A DNA stretch of 64,000 bases from Pueribacillus theae (GTDB lineage Bacteria > Bacillota > Bacilli > Bacillales > UBA6769), in contig NZ_QCZG01000003.1 in the NCBI RefSeq assembly GCF_003097615.1, positions 62,001-126,000 on the forward strand. The letters run 5' to 3'. The notes below the pieces were generated by a model that was given only the letters and a program-made list of their open reading frames with translations, was not told the origin of the DNA and did not search any database. Every line of letters starts with the position of its first letter. Position 1 is the stretch's first letter. The translations under genes were made by a program, and so were the position numbers. This document shows positions 43,237 through 51,268 of this stretch, piece after piece.

Positions 43237-43370
43237 TTAAATGGAAAAATCAACATGCCCTTTTTCTAATCCAATGATTTCTCTATTGGAATATTTTTGT
43301 GAACGAAATGTATATGAAATAACTTACTTTTGCACCCAATGCAATTAACTTTTTTTCTATCGAAAATATC
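43237..43370 (-). pseudogene. Decayed cas2 3' fragment
   Basis: On the minus strand the last about 30 codons read SYTFRSQKYSNREIIGLEKG, then HVDFSI and stop, matching the C-terminus of the cas2 gene at 60143 (YTFRSQKYSKREIMGREKGN, then VDFMI). Upstream the frame shifts (a stop TAA before VISYTF; the expected KLIALGAK segment is in another frame), and the match fades near 43370. The N-terminal half is gone. It lies exactly where cas2 lies relative to array 2. Confidence 0.8.
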
Positions 43371-43435
43371 GACTCAGACTCAATAAATTAATACTTCCTA
43401 ATTCGATATGATTATAGCACCCTTAGTTCCTATTA

Positions 43436-44728
43436 TTATAAGCTTCTTGGTAATTGCTCATATTCCTTTAGACCTTCTTTAAACTTCATTGATTGATCAC
43501 ATTCATTAATAAAATCCCAAACAATCTTTTTCATTTCAAGATAGTCAACTTTTAAAAGTGGCTTATTACCATGAGCTAAGTAGCTATGATTTCTCTTTTG
43601 TAAGATATCTAAAATCTTTTTTTCCCAGTTACCCCAAACTTTACCTACAGGATGATCAAGATTTTTTAATAAGTCATATCCTTCTTTTAAAGAGATTTTA
43701 ACTTTTTTTTCTCTTTCATCGCTCTTAATTTCATAATATGTTCGAAGATCCTTTGGTAGCCTTTCGACATCTAGATCTGACGTATTTAATCTTAGTTCAC
43801 TAGTCATAAGACAAAATTGTTCATACATTTCTACTGCTCGATAAAGACGTGAAATTGCATCATCATAAAGTTGATGTGAAGCCTTTCTTTCAGCGTTTGT
43901 TAACAAATCATATACAAGTAAAAAACCCGAACCTGGCGGGTTTCTTTTCTGCTGAGGACTCCAGTTTTCAAACCACTCTACTGTTTTTACCAATTTTTTC
44001 ACTAATACATTAAAAGGAGTTATTAATTCATCCTTCTTATACATATCTATCTTTTCTGCTGCAGCATGATAATTAAACTTATCCCAGTCATCAAAAGCTT
44101 TCGTTAAATAATACAACCGAGAAAACGATTGTTCTTCGATGTATTCATCTACACTTAAATTATCTAAAACTTTATGTGCTGAATCATAATTTCTTTGGGT
44201 AATAAGGGATTCGCATAAATGAAACTGCCTTTGAATATATACAGCATTTCGAGGCAATTTCTTAATTCTTTCCATTCCACTTTTAACTTTAATTAGATCA
44301 ACTCGGTTACCGGTAACAATCGACAGTTCACACTCAGGAAATTCTACGGCAGCCAATACTAGCCCTGCTGACATTGATTTTGTTCCCCCTGTATAGTCAG
44401 CAATAACACGATCCCTTTTTTCAATATGTCTAGATATCAATTGTATAAATCGTGAATAAATACTATAAGGATTATCGGATTCAACAATAGTTATTTCATA
44501 CTGTTTTTCTTCTAAATCCGTTTGGGTCACGATACTATAACGTTTTTCATCACTATAATCTTGACATACGAGTCCTTCCCCATCGACTGTTTTCCTACTT
44601 CCAGATTGAGAGCCCACGTCTTCTGTCGCTAGAAAATAAACATAATCTGGTTTATGTTTATTAATTGACTTGACAATAGGCTTATCTGAACCTCCGACCG
44701 TTACAAATAAAACTTTAATAAAAACCAC
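43436..44728 (-). CDS. CARF-HEPN ring-nuclease/ribonuclease-type effector (TIGR02710-like, Csx1/Csm6 group)
   Basis: A protein of about 430 residues that senses cyclic oligoadenylate made by Cmr2 and cuts RNA. The N-terminal CARF domain starts KVLFVTVGGSDKPIVKSI and holds DYTGGTKSMSAGLVLA (about 127-142), the signature of the TIGR02710 family. The C-terminal HEPN domain carries the RxxxxxxH-type motif KRNHSYLAHGNK. It is downstream of cmr6 with a 25-base gap from the frame's first ATG. That ATG (44770) has no ribosome site. GTG 44728 is used here; an ATT at 44719, five bases after AGGTGG, is the best placed start. Array 1 leader lies just beyond its 3' end. Confidence 0.85.
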   Translation of the reverse strand: MVFIKVLFVTVGGSDKPIVKSINKHKPDYVYFLATEDVGSQSGSRKTVDGEGLVCQDYSDEKRYSIVTQTDLEEKQYEITIVESDNPYSIYSRFIQLISRHIEKRDRVIADYTGGTKSMSAGLVLAAVEFPECELSIVTGNRVDLIKVKSGMERIKKLPRNAVYIQRQFHLCESLITQRNYDSAHKVLDNLSVDEYIEEQSFSRLYYLTKAFDDWDKFNYHAAAEKIDMYKKDELITPFNVLVKKLVKTVEWFENWSPQQKRNPPGSGFLLVYDLLTNAERKASHQLYDDAISRLYRAVEMYEQFCLMTSELRLNTSDLDVERLPKDLRTYYEIKSDEREKKVKISLKEGYDLLKNLDHPVGKVWGNWEKKILDILQKRNHSYLAHGNKPLLKVDYLEMKKIVWDFINECDQSMKFKEGLKEYEQLPRSL

Positions 44729-44794
44729 CTCATTAGTAGGCCTTCTTACACCCCTGCATATGTCATTCAATATTAGCCTATAATAAGCTAAATA

Positions 44795-45997
44795 CTATAG
44801 CTCGCCTAAAAGTTTCCTAAGTTGCATAACTTTTACTTCTTGCTTTTTCTTCGGTTTTGGTTTTTCTACCCAATCTTTCGTTTGTTTCCAATATACCTTT
44901 AGTGCTTTCGCCGCCTCAATGTTTTTTAATTTCATTACCGAATCGTAATATTTCCCTTTACTGTCTTGTCTATCTTGCTCATTATTCGCATTTAGGTGAC
45001 TAATATAGTAAACAAGTTTTTCTTCTTCTGTCATTGAATTTAATAAAACCGTCTGTTTTTGGGCTTCCGCTTTTTCTATCTCAGCCTTAACTCGTTCTTC
45101 CCGTTCCCGTTCCAATTCTTGTTTTAAATTAACAATTTTTTCTTTCGTTACATCTTTCCACTTGCTAAATCTGCCATAACCACTTGCTGTTTTGGAACCA
45201 ATGCCCATTTCTGATAAAGCATTTTTTAACCAATCACTAACAATCTCTGCGAGTTCTTCAAAAGAAAAACATGAATTCGTTTTACGTAATTTTTGAATTG
45301 AAAAAGCAAATTCGATAGGAGCATCAGATTTAAGAACATAAAACGGTATTGGTTTTAGACGGTTATCATCAGAAGCTGGTGATTTACCTTTACTACTATA
45401 ATAGTTTCCGAAATGAACCGTCATGACATCCGGAATTAATGTTCCAGATGGGATGTATACATCAAAAAAATTGACTTTTCCCCTATTTTCTTGACTCCCA
45501 AAAACATCTTCATAAACCTTGTAAAGCTTTTCTTCGTTTTCAGAACGCTCAATCTTTTCTTCAACAAGTTTCTCATTCCCTTTTAAAAATGTTTGTAAAA
45601 ACCAATGACGTACAATCCCTTTCACTGATGAAGCGGGTAAATACGGTATACCGTACACATGATGAATCGTCATCGCTGTGTTAGTAACATGACTAGTCCC
45701 AAGGCCATGAACGAGTTGAGATATGAGCTGTCCCTCATGAATCCGTACGATTTGTTGTTGTGATAAATAGGTTAACTGACGCAGGCGATAATCTAACATT
45801 TGTTCAACTAATTGAGTAGAATGAAAATTAATTGATATGGGTTGCTTCTGTTTATCAAACTGTAATTTTCCTTTAGCATCCCTTTTTGCCTCAATAAAAT
45901 AATTCAATTTATATGCTAGATGCTCGACATGTTCTTGTGATTTCGTCGTTCCAATATGATAAACATCCATTAAATCTTTAGGATGGAAATATGTCAT
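44795..45997 (-). CDS. cmr6: Cmr6, type III-B RAMP subunit
   Basis: The RAMP (Cas7-like) subunit that caps the Cmr effector backbone, here with about 400 residues, longer than many Cmr6 proteins because of a charged coiled-coil C-terminal region (LKQELEREREERVKAEIEKA). The RAMP core reads YGIPYLPASSVKGIVRHWF and, toward the end, GIGSKTASGYGRFSKW, the glycine-rich loop of the family. Start at ATG 45997 overlaps the cmr5 stop (ATGA). It is the last backbone gene before the CARF effector. Confidence 0.9.
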   Translation of the reverse strand: MTYFHPKDLMDVYHIGTTKSQEHVEHLAYKLNYFIEAKRDAKGKLQFDKQKQPISINFHSTQLVEQMLDYRLRQLTYLSQQQIVRIHEGQLISQLVHGLGTSHVTNTAMTIHHVYGIPYLPASSVKGIVRHWFLQTFLKGNEKLVEEKIERSENEEKLYKVYEDVFGSQENRGKVNFFDVYIPSGTLIPDVMTVHFGNYYSSKGKSPASDDNRLKPIPFYVLKSDAPIEFAFSIQKLRKTNSCFSFEELAEIVSDWLKNALSEMGIGSKTASGYGRFSKWKDVTKEKIVNLKQELEREREERVKAEIEKAEAQKQTVLLNSMTEEEKLVYYISHLNANNEQDRQDSKGKYYDSVMKLKNIEAAKALKVYWKQTKDWVEKPKPKKKQEVKVMQLRKLLGEL

Positions 45998-46392
45998 TGT
46001 GAACCACCACTTCTTTTCATGTATCCATCTGCGAAACGACGCATCCAAATTAACAATTCAATTACCTCGTTCGTTATCATTCGATATGTACTCCGATTCA
46101 TCTTAGTAATTGCATAAATTAGTTCTTCATCAATCGTAATAAATGTATGTTTTTCTTTTGGGGAAAACCAAGTAGAAATCACTTTATAAATATCTTGATG
46201 TTCTTTTTCTTTAGAATAATAGAATGCAAGGGCTTGTCCTAATCCGTTCGTTTGGATCATAAGTGGCAACCGTTTAATATATGAACGCACTTCCTCTTTT
46301 TTACTGTTATTGTTCTTCATTAATTGCTTTACCATGTCATAAGCAAATTTCGCTCGACCACTCTCGACTAAATGAATGCTTTGATTAACCAT
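45994..46392 (-). CDS. cmr5: Cmr5, small helical subunit of the type III-B complex
   Basis: A 132-residue all-helical protein that forms the inner (belly) filament of the Cmr complex. Helices in FAYDMVKQLMKNNNSKKE, VRSYIKRLPLMIQTNGLGQA and LAFYYSKEKEHQDIYK match the family (GLGQALAFY is the clearest block). GGAGGTG precedes the ATG. Located between cmr4 (7 bases) and cmr6 (4-base overlap). Confidence 0.92.
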   Translation of the reverse strand: MVNQSIHLVESGRAKFAYDMVKQLMKNNNSKKEEVRSYIKRLPLMIQTNGLGQALAFYYSKEKEHQDIYKVISTWFSPKEKHTFITIDEELIYAITKMNRSTYRMITNEVIELLIWMRRFADGYMKRSGGSQ

Positions 46393-46398
46393 TTTTCT

Positions 46399-47268
46399 TT
46401 ACACCTCCTTAATAAACGTACGACGAAGTACACCACGTCCTAACGTACTATTTCCACCTAATTGAAATACTTCCGGAAATAATTCCCCACTTGTCAGTTT
46501 TTCCATCACTTCATTTGCGTCAATTTTATCTTCTTCTTTTACACGAGTATGACTTGCAAATACAAATGAATAGAACACTGTTTCTGGGGGAACATTTTCC
46601 TCGTAAAAAAGTGCCCGATCCTTAACTGTACCGGTTTCCGGACTAACACGGATTCTAGGATTCACTTCAGTTGATAACTTTACAAAGTCCGTAAAATCAT
46701 CATCTGACAGAATAACTAAACGCTCTTTTAAATGGCCTTGGTTTTCTTCACCAAATAAAACTTTTTCTAATTTTTCGGCTAATTGCATAGTAATCTCATT
46801 AACTCGAATTTTATACGCATATTCTTCAAGAACAACGTGCTTTTTATCTCCTACTTGCACCTTTTCTGATGAACACGTCTCCGCTTCGGGAACTGGTAAA
46901 GAAATAGCATGATCATATGTATTACATTCGTAATTAAACCGTTTTAATACTGCAGGACAAGTTACATATGCGAAAATATTGCGCATTGATTTGACAGGAA
47001 ATAGTAATGTTCGAGCATCACTAAAAGACACTGCACTTGCGATATCATCACTTGTCTCATCTTTCTTCTTTCCAAAAATCAAATTAACCTCTTCACTACT
47101 TTGATTGCTGGCACGAATTGCCCCTTTTAAACTAGAGCTTTCAATTTTAGGGAACCCTGTATGTTTTTCTCGTTGAATCGGTAAATCAACAATACCTAGT
47201 TCACTTCCACTTCCTACGTGTACCGAAGTTACAGCGTGTAATAAAAATAAATTTGAATTTGAAAACAT
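46399..47268 (-). CDS. cmr4: Cmr4, backbone RAMP nuclease subunit
   Basis: A 289-residue Cas7-type subunit that coats the crRNA and cuts target RNA. The N-terminus NLFLLHAVTSVHVGSGSELGIVDLPIQREKHTG (given in parts) and SSLKGAIRAS are the Cmr4/Csm3-type start, and GGNSTLGRGVLR is the C-terminal glycine-rich loop. The catalytic aspartate of the family lies in the first part (IVDLPIQREKHTGFPK). It overlaps the cmr3 stop by one base. Confidence 0.94.
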   Translation of the reverse strand: MFSNSNLFLLHAVTSVHVGSGSELGIVDLPIQREKHTGFPKIESSSLKGAIRASNQSSEEVNLIFGKKKDETSDDIASAVSFSDARTLLFPVKSMRNIFAYVTCPAVLKRFNYECNTYDHAISLPVPEAETCSSEKVQVGDKKHVVLEEYAYKIRVNEITMQLAEKLEKVLFGEENQGHLKERLVILSDDDFTDFVKLSTEVNPRIRVSPETGTVKDRALFYEENVPPETVFYSFVFASHTRVKEEDKIDANEVMEKLTSGELFPEVFQLGGNSTLGRGVLRRTFIKEV

Positions 47269-48419
47269 TATAATACCCCCTCATAGTTAATTTTTCCGGA
47301 TGTCAATGTGCACAATCCATATCCTTCACGATTCCTATCATCAGTTAAAATATGTAACTGTGCCGTTTCAATAAGTAAGCTAACTTTATCTTCAGGTACC
47401 TTCACATAAATTACCGTACCCTCGGAAATGACATTTTTCCTTGGTTTTGGTCGCTTTTTAACGATATCAAAACCTCCGATGACTTCAGGTCGATCTGTTG
47501 CAATTGTAATAACTTCCAATTCTAAATCACGACTAATCGACAACTTTTGTTCACCTTCAATGAGAGGATACGTACCATTTTCGAAAAAAGTGGGTGTTAA
47601 AAACATAAGTTTAGCTATTCCTGATTGTCGTATCTCTTTTTCTATCTTTTCACGGTATCGCTCTGTTAGGATTGATAAATTGTCGTCCTTTGTCTCTATA
47701 ATCCACGGACGACCCTTTCGACCTACCCGTGCAAATCTTACTTTTTCAAATGAAGGAGCATCACTTAAATATGTAGTAAATGTTGTTTCTTTCTCATTCT
47801 TAAAGCGGTATATCAAAAGTTGATAAAACATACTCTCTTTGGTACGTCTAGTAAAATTATCCCGAAAAATACCTGTTTTTTCCTCGGCTACTATCCAAGT
47901 GTTTAAACGATAAACAGGGGCTTGTTCTACTTCACCGAAGTTCAATTTTTTGTAATTAGTTAATGATATATAAGCTCCTTTGGCTGACGACGATTTACCG
48001 TCATGTTTTGCTATTAAGCGGTAACTTTTTTCGTCAGATGATTTTGGTTTTTCCTTTATAAGTGACAGTGGAACAGCATATTCGTTTACTTCACCGGTAT
48101 CTTTATTTTCATTAGAAATAATTTGCATATCCATTGGAACCGGTAAATAAACTTCTCCCCTATGTTCAATAAATGTACCTAATACTTGAAATCTACCATA
48201 TGAACTTGGAGTCCCCATCCATTCTTTTACCCCTTTGTCCGCCCCTCTTGCAAATGTATCAAAATCTGAATGATAATAAATATATGCACTTCGTAATGCT
48301 CCGTAAAGTGTAGACGGTGTCGGAAAAGGGAAACTAAAACCTGCTGTATTTTCTCCAGCGTTAAAGTCACGGTGATCACGGAAGGTAAATGTATCAACCG
48401 GCCTTAAAATAAGTTTCAT
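47268..48419 (-). CDS. cmr3: Cmr3, Cas5-like subunit of the type III-B complex
   Basis: A 383-residue RAMP protein that binds the crRNA 5' handle. The N-terminus LILRPVDTFTFRDHRDFNAG and FPFPTPSTLYGALRSAYIYY are typical; FDIVKKRPKPRKNVISEGTV in the C-terminal part precedes the last glycine-rich loop REGYGLCTLTSG. It overlaps cmr2 by four bases and cmr4 by one. The start is preceded by GAAAGGAGG. Confidence 0.93.
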   Translation of the reverse strand: MKLILRPVDTFTFRDHRDFNAGENTAGFSFPFPTPSTLYGALRSAYIYYHSDFDTFARGADKGVKEWMGTPSSYGRFQVLGTFIEHRGEVYLPVPMDMQIISNENKDTGEVNEYAVPLSLIKEKPKSSDEKSYRLIAKHDGKSSSAKGAYISLTNYKKLNFGEVEQAPVYRLNTWIVAEEKTGIFRDNFTRRTKESMFYQLLIYRFKNEKETTFTTYLSDAPSFEKVRFARVGRKGRPWIIETKDDNLSILTERYREKIEKEIRQSGIAKLMFLTPTFFENGTYPLIEGEQKLSISRDLELEVITIATDRPEVIGGFDIVKKRPKPRKNVISEGTVIYVKVPEDKVSLLIETAQLHILTDDRNREGYGLCTLTSGKINYEGVL

Positions 48420-50044
48420 TGGTCTTCCTCCTTTCGCGCTATTTTCCCTGACATAAATCGAATAATCTCTAACAAATGTAAAAATCCTACAAATGTTAGT
48501 GATATTGAATATATTTTTAATAAATCTTCTGTTAAACTATTTAACTCATTTTGATTCAGATTTTTTGAAGCGCGACTAATTAAACGACGGAACTCTAAGT
48601 CAATGATTTCCTGTGCTAAATCAGCTTTTTCTCCTTGAGGCATTATAGGCGAAAAGGCATCATAAAAATGATATAAAAATGTTGAAGATAAAGTTTCACC
48701 TAGTACTTCGCGTAATCGAATCATTATTTCAATGACTGAAAGTTGCTTTTTTTCATCTAAATACCATGGAACAATTGCCCGTCTTATTTGTCCGCTTTTT
48801 GAAATTAATCCAAATGCTACAGCATCTTTTTGCTGAACGTTATTTTTATATGCTTTCGCTTTACCTTCTAACTCACGAACAGTAGTTAACACCCTCTGTA
48901 ATGGCTCTTTTTTGTGTGCAATAACAACTCCCATCGACGCTGTAGCTTTCATATCTAATCCGTTTTCAGAACTAAATACCTCTCGTAGTGATTGAATCAT
49001 AGATAATAATTCATCAAGAGGAACAAAAGCCAACACATCGTCGCCACCGGCATAAACTAATCGCCCTTTCGATTGCTTCACGATGTTAGGAACACTTTGC
49101 CCTGAAAATACAGTTAGTCTGCGACTAATTTCTTCATGATAAGCTTCATCGATATTTTTAAAACCTGATAAAATTTTATTATCAATTCCTGATATCCATT
49201 TGCCCATATCATCCCCATCCATCATGATAATGGCATAATATGGGTTGCTTTGCGTTGCAAAATCAAAAACAGATGGAAACGGTTGAAAAAGTTGCTTTTC
49301 CTTTTCAAATCTTTCCTTAAATATTCCGCGGGCTAAACGTTTCGTTAAGCAAACTGCACAAAGTCGTTCATTATCTTTAATACGCGCATCTTTGTCTTTA
49401 ACCACATTTTTTTGAACAATCGTCGAATCCGAAATGTCCCCAGTATTTAAAGCTTCACGACTCCCACAAACAGTACAAACAAGAGCATTTTGTGCTTGGA
49501 TAGTAAATATACGATTATTTTTTACAGAGGCTAACCGTTTTTCTACAGTTAGACGTATATTATTATAAGAAGCGTTCTCTACTTTGTTTGTCCATTCTTC
49601 AAACGCCCAAAATATTTCTACAAATTCCGAGAGTTGTTTATCTGCTAAACGTTTTATATATTGATGTTCATTTAATGTCCCAAATACTTTATTAATTGCA
49701 TCAGTTGCCAATTCTTGAAACGTAACAATCGTCCTTTGTTCAAGTTGTTTTGCAAAAGAGATTACATCCAAATCTTGGTTAGCATCTAATCGAAGTAAAA
49801 AACGATTCGGTAATGCTGCAACATCAGCAGAACCACCTCCCATTTGTTCATCTAATTGTTCGATAGTTACCGCTGGGGACAATAATTTTACATTATGTTG
49901 CTTACTTTCTAAAGCAGCTCGTATTGTTTTTTCATTTAGATAGGATAAAAGATAACTGCTACTCCAAAAATCCTCTGTTTTTCGTGCAGCAGCAATAAAT
50001 GACTGAACAGGCCCAATACTATACACAAATAAATATGTCTTCAC
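48416..50044 (-). CDS. cmr2: Cmr2 (Cas10), cyclic-oligoadenylate synthase subunit without HD domain
   Basis: A 542-residue Cas10-type protein. It begins directly with KTYLFVYSIGPVQSFIAAAR, the start of the first palm region, so the N-terminal HD nuclease domain found in larger Cmr2 proteins is missing. A zinc finger is made by C190, C193, C229 and C232. The second palm has GGDD at 333-336 (LVYAGGDDVLAF), needed to make cyclic oligoadenylate from ATP; MMDGDDMGKWISG at 275-287 is the first palm motif. The start codon is GTG overlapping the cmr1 stop. It should signal to the CARF effector downstream but is not expected to cut DNA. Confidence 0.93.
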   Translation of the reverse strand: MKTYLFVYSIGPVQSFIAAARKTEDFWSSSYLLSYLNEKTIRAALESKQHNVKLLSPAVTIEQLDEQMGGGSADVAALPNRFLLRLDANQDLDVISFAKQLEQRTIVTFQELATDAINKVFGTLNEHQYIKRLADKQLSEFVEIFWAFEEWTNKVENASYNNIRLTVEKRLASVKNNRIFTIQAQNALVCTVCGSREALNTGDISDSTIVQKNVVKDKDARIKDNERLCAVCLTKRLARGIFKERFEKEKQLFQPFPSVFDFATQSNPYYAIIMMDGDDMGKWISGIDNKILSGFKNIDEAYHEEISRRLTVFSGQSVPNIVKQSKGRLVYAGGDDVLAFVPLDELLSMIQSLREVFSSENGLDMKATASMGVVIAHKKEPLQRVLTTVRELEGKAKAYKNNVQQKDAVAFGLISKSGQIRRAIVPWYLDEKKQLSVIEIMIRLREVLGETLSSTFLYHFYDAFSPIMPQGEKADLAQEIIDLEFRRLISRASKNLNQNELNSLTEDLLKIYSISLTFVGFLHLLEIIRFMSGKIARKEEDQ

Positions 50045-50949
50045 AGCTGCACACCTACTTTCTCTAAAAATACCATTTTTGCGTCATTATATCGTGGGTT
50101 CTCATTTTTTGCTTTCACTTCTGTCACAATCGGATAAAATTCCTTCCCTATTTTTTTTACAGAACCAATAATTGGGGAAGCATAGCGGGGATCATGCGAA
50201 CCTAATATTCCCTCAAATTTTTTTGCAACGTCATGACTTGCTTGATTAATATTTTGAAGTACATCATTCGCTACTTTATGCGCTTTTCCAATATGAACTG
50301 CTTGTAATTGTGGATGCCCTATAACTGTAGTTTTCTTGTTTACTATTAATTGTTCAGATTTAAGCGAAACAGGTAGAGCGGATACTTTTTGAATTAATGA
50401 TTGTACGTTCTGAAGCCAAGTTTCGGGAGTTGAAAAAGTTTCATCAACGAATTCAATTGAACCGAATCCACGACGGGATCGCTGACCAAATCCTCCCAAA
50501 TATAAACTTAATTTTACATAAGTTAAAAGTTCTTCAAAATATTCCTCATTCTTTTTGTACGCTTTAATATGTAATGTAAATGAAGTATCGGGCGAAATAC
50601 TATAAGTCGAAAAACTTTTCGAGCGATGCGGTAATACTTTTTCCAGTTTCTTTGACACTACTTGTTTATCAAACGTTAAAATAAGTCTTGATTTGAGGGC
50701 GTTGTCGCTTGAACCCCCAAAAAGTTCTACTTCTCGTTTATACATTGTTTCTAAATCCGTTTCGAGTGCCCGAAACCAATAACGAATAACCCCTTTTATC
50801 GAAGGGATCCTTAATTGTGAGCTAGCAGGCTGTTCCTTGTCTCTACGCTTTTCTTTATCTCCCCCGTGCATAAGTAAGGGGGTTATCGTTCGACATTCTA
50901 GAGAGGAGGATAATAATGACGTTCTCCCAATTAATTCTTTTATATCCAT
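50041..50949 (-). CDS. cmr1: Cmr1, RAMP subunit that selects target RNA
   Basis: A 302-residue RAMP protein at the 3' end of the crRNA in Cmr complexes. Family blocks: LECRTITPLLMHGGDKEKRR, QLRIPSIKGVIRYWFRAL, VELFGGSSDNALKSRLIL and GGFGQRSRRGFGSIEF. First gene of the operon; AAAGGATG precedes the ATG. Three copies of a 12-base sequence lie 150-190 bases upstream. Confidence 0.94.
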   Translation of the reverse strand: MDIKELIGRTSLLSSSLECRTITPLLMHGGDKEKRRDKEQPASSQLRIPSIKGVIRYWFRALETDLETMYKREVELFGGSSDNALKSRLILTFDKQVVSKKLEKVLPHRSKSFSTYSISPDTSFTLHIKAYKKNEEYFEELLTYVKLSLYLGGFGQRSRRGFGSIEFVDETFSTPETWLQNVQSLIQKVSALPVSLKSEQLIVNKKTTVIGHPQLQAVHIGKAHKVANDVLQNINQASHDVAKKFEGILGSHDPRYASPIIGSVKKIGKEFYPIVTEVKAKNENPRYNDAKMVFLEKVGVQL

Positions 50950-51102
50950 TAATTCACATCCTTTTTTGACGTTTTAAATCCAATTTCTTTTAGCTAAAGA
51001 TCCAAATAGATTTAAACAAACGTTTGCGGAAGATAAAACTGGTTCGATGCTACTCAAAAACAACCAACTTAACAATTTGTAATTTTTAAATGTGTTTATA
51101 AT

Positions 51103-51140
51103 AGTATATTCGACAGTATATTCGACATAGTATATTCGAC
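51103..51140. repeat. Three direct repeats upstream of cmr1
   Basis: The 12-mer AGTATATTCGAC occurs at 51103-51114, 51115-51126 and 51129-51140. On the minus strand each copy holds a TATACT box. They lie between cmr1 and the old end of array 2 and may be binding sites for a regulator of the cmr operon. Confidence 0.7.
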
Positions 51141-51268
51141 ATATTTTGGTAAATCCCCCCACAAAATTGAAAAAATTCACAAACTTTTCACATAGAAATT
51201 TATTTTGATAAGTGGTTTTAACAACCTGTCATATTTCCACCTAGTAATAACGATAGAGTATATCTTCT

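Noticed and set aside
50974-51180. 68-codon frame upstream of cmr1
   Set aside because: It covers the iterons and likely promoter, has no ribosome site and no family resemblance.
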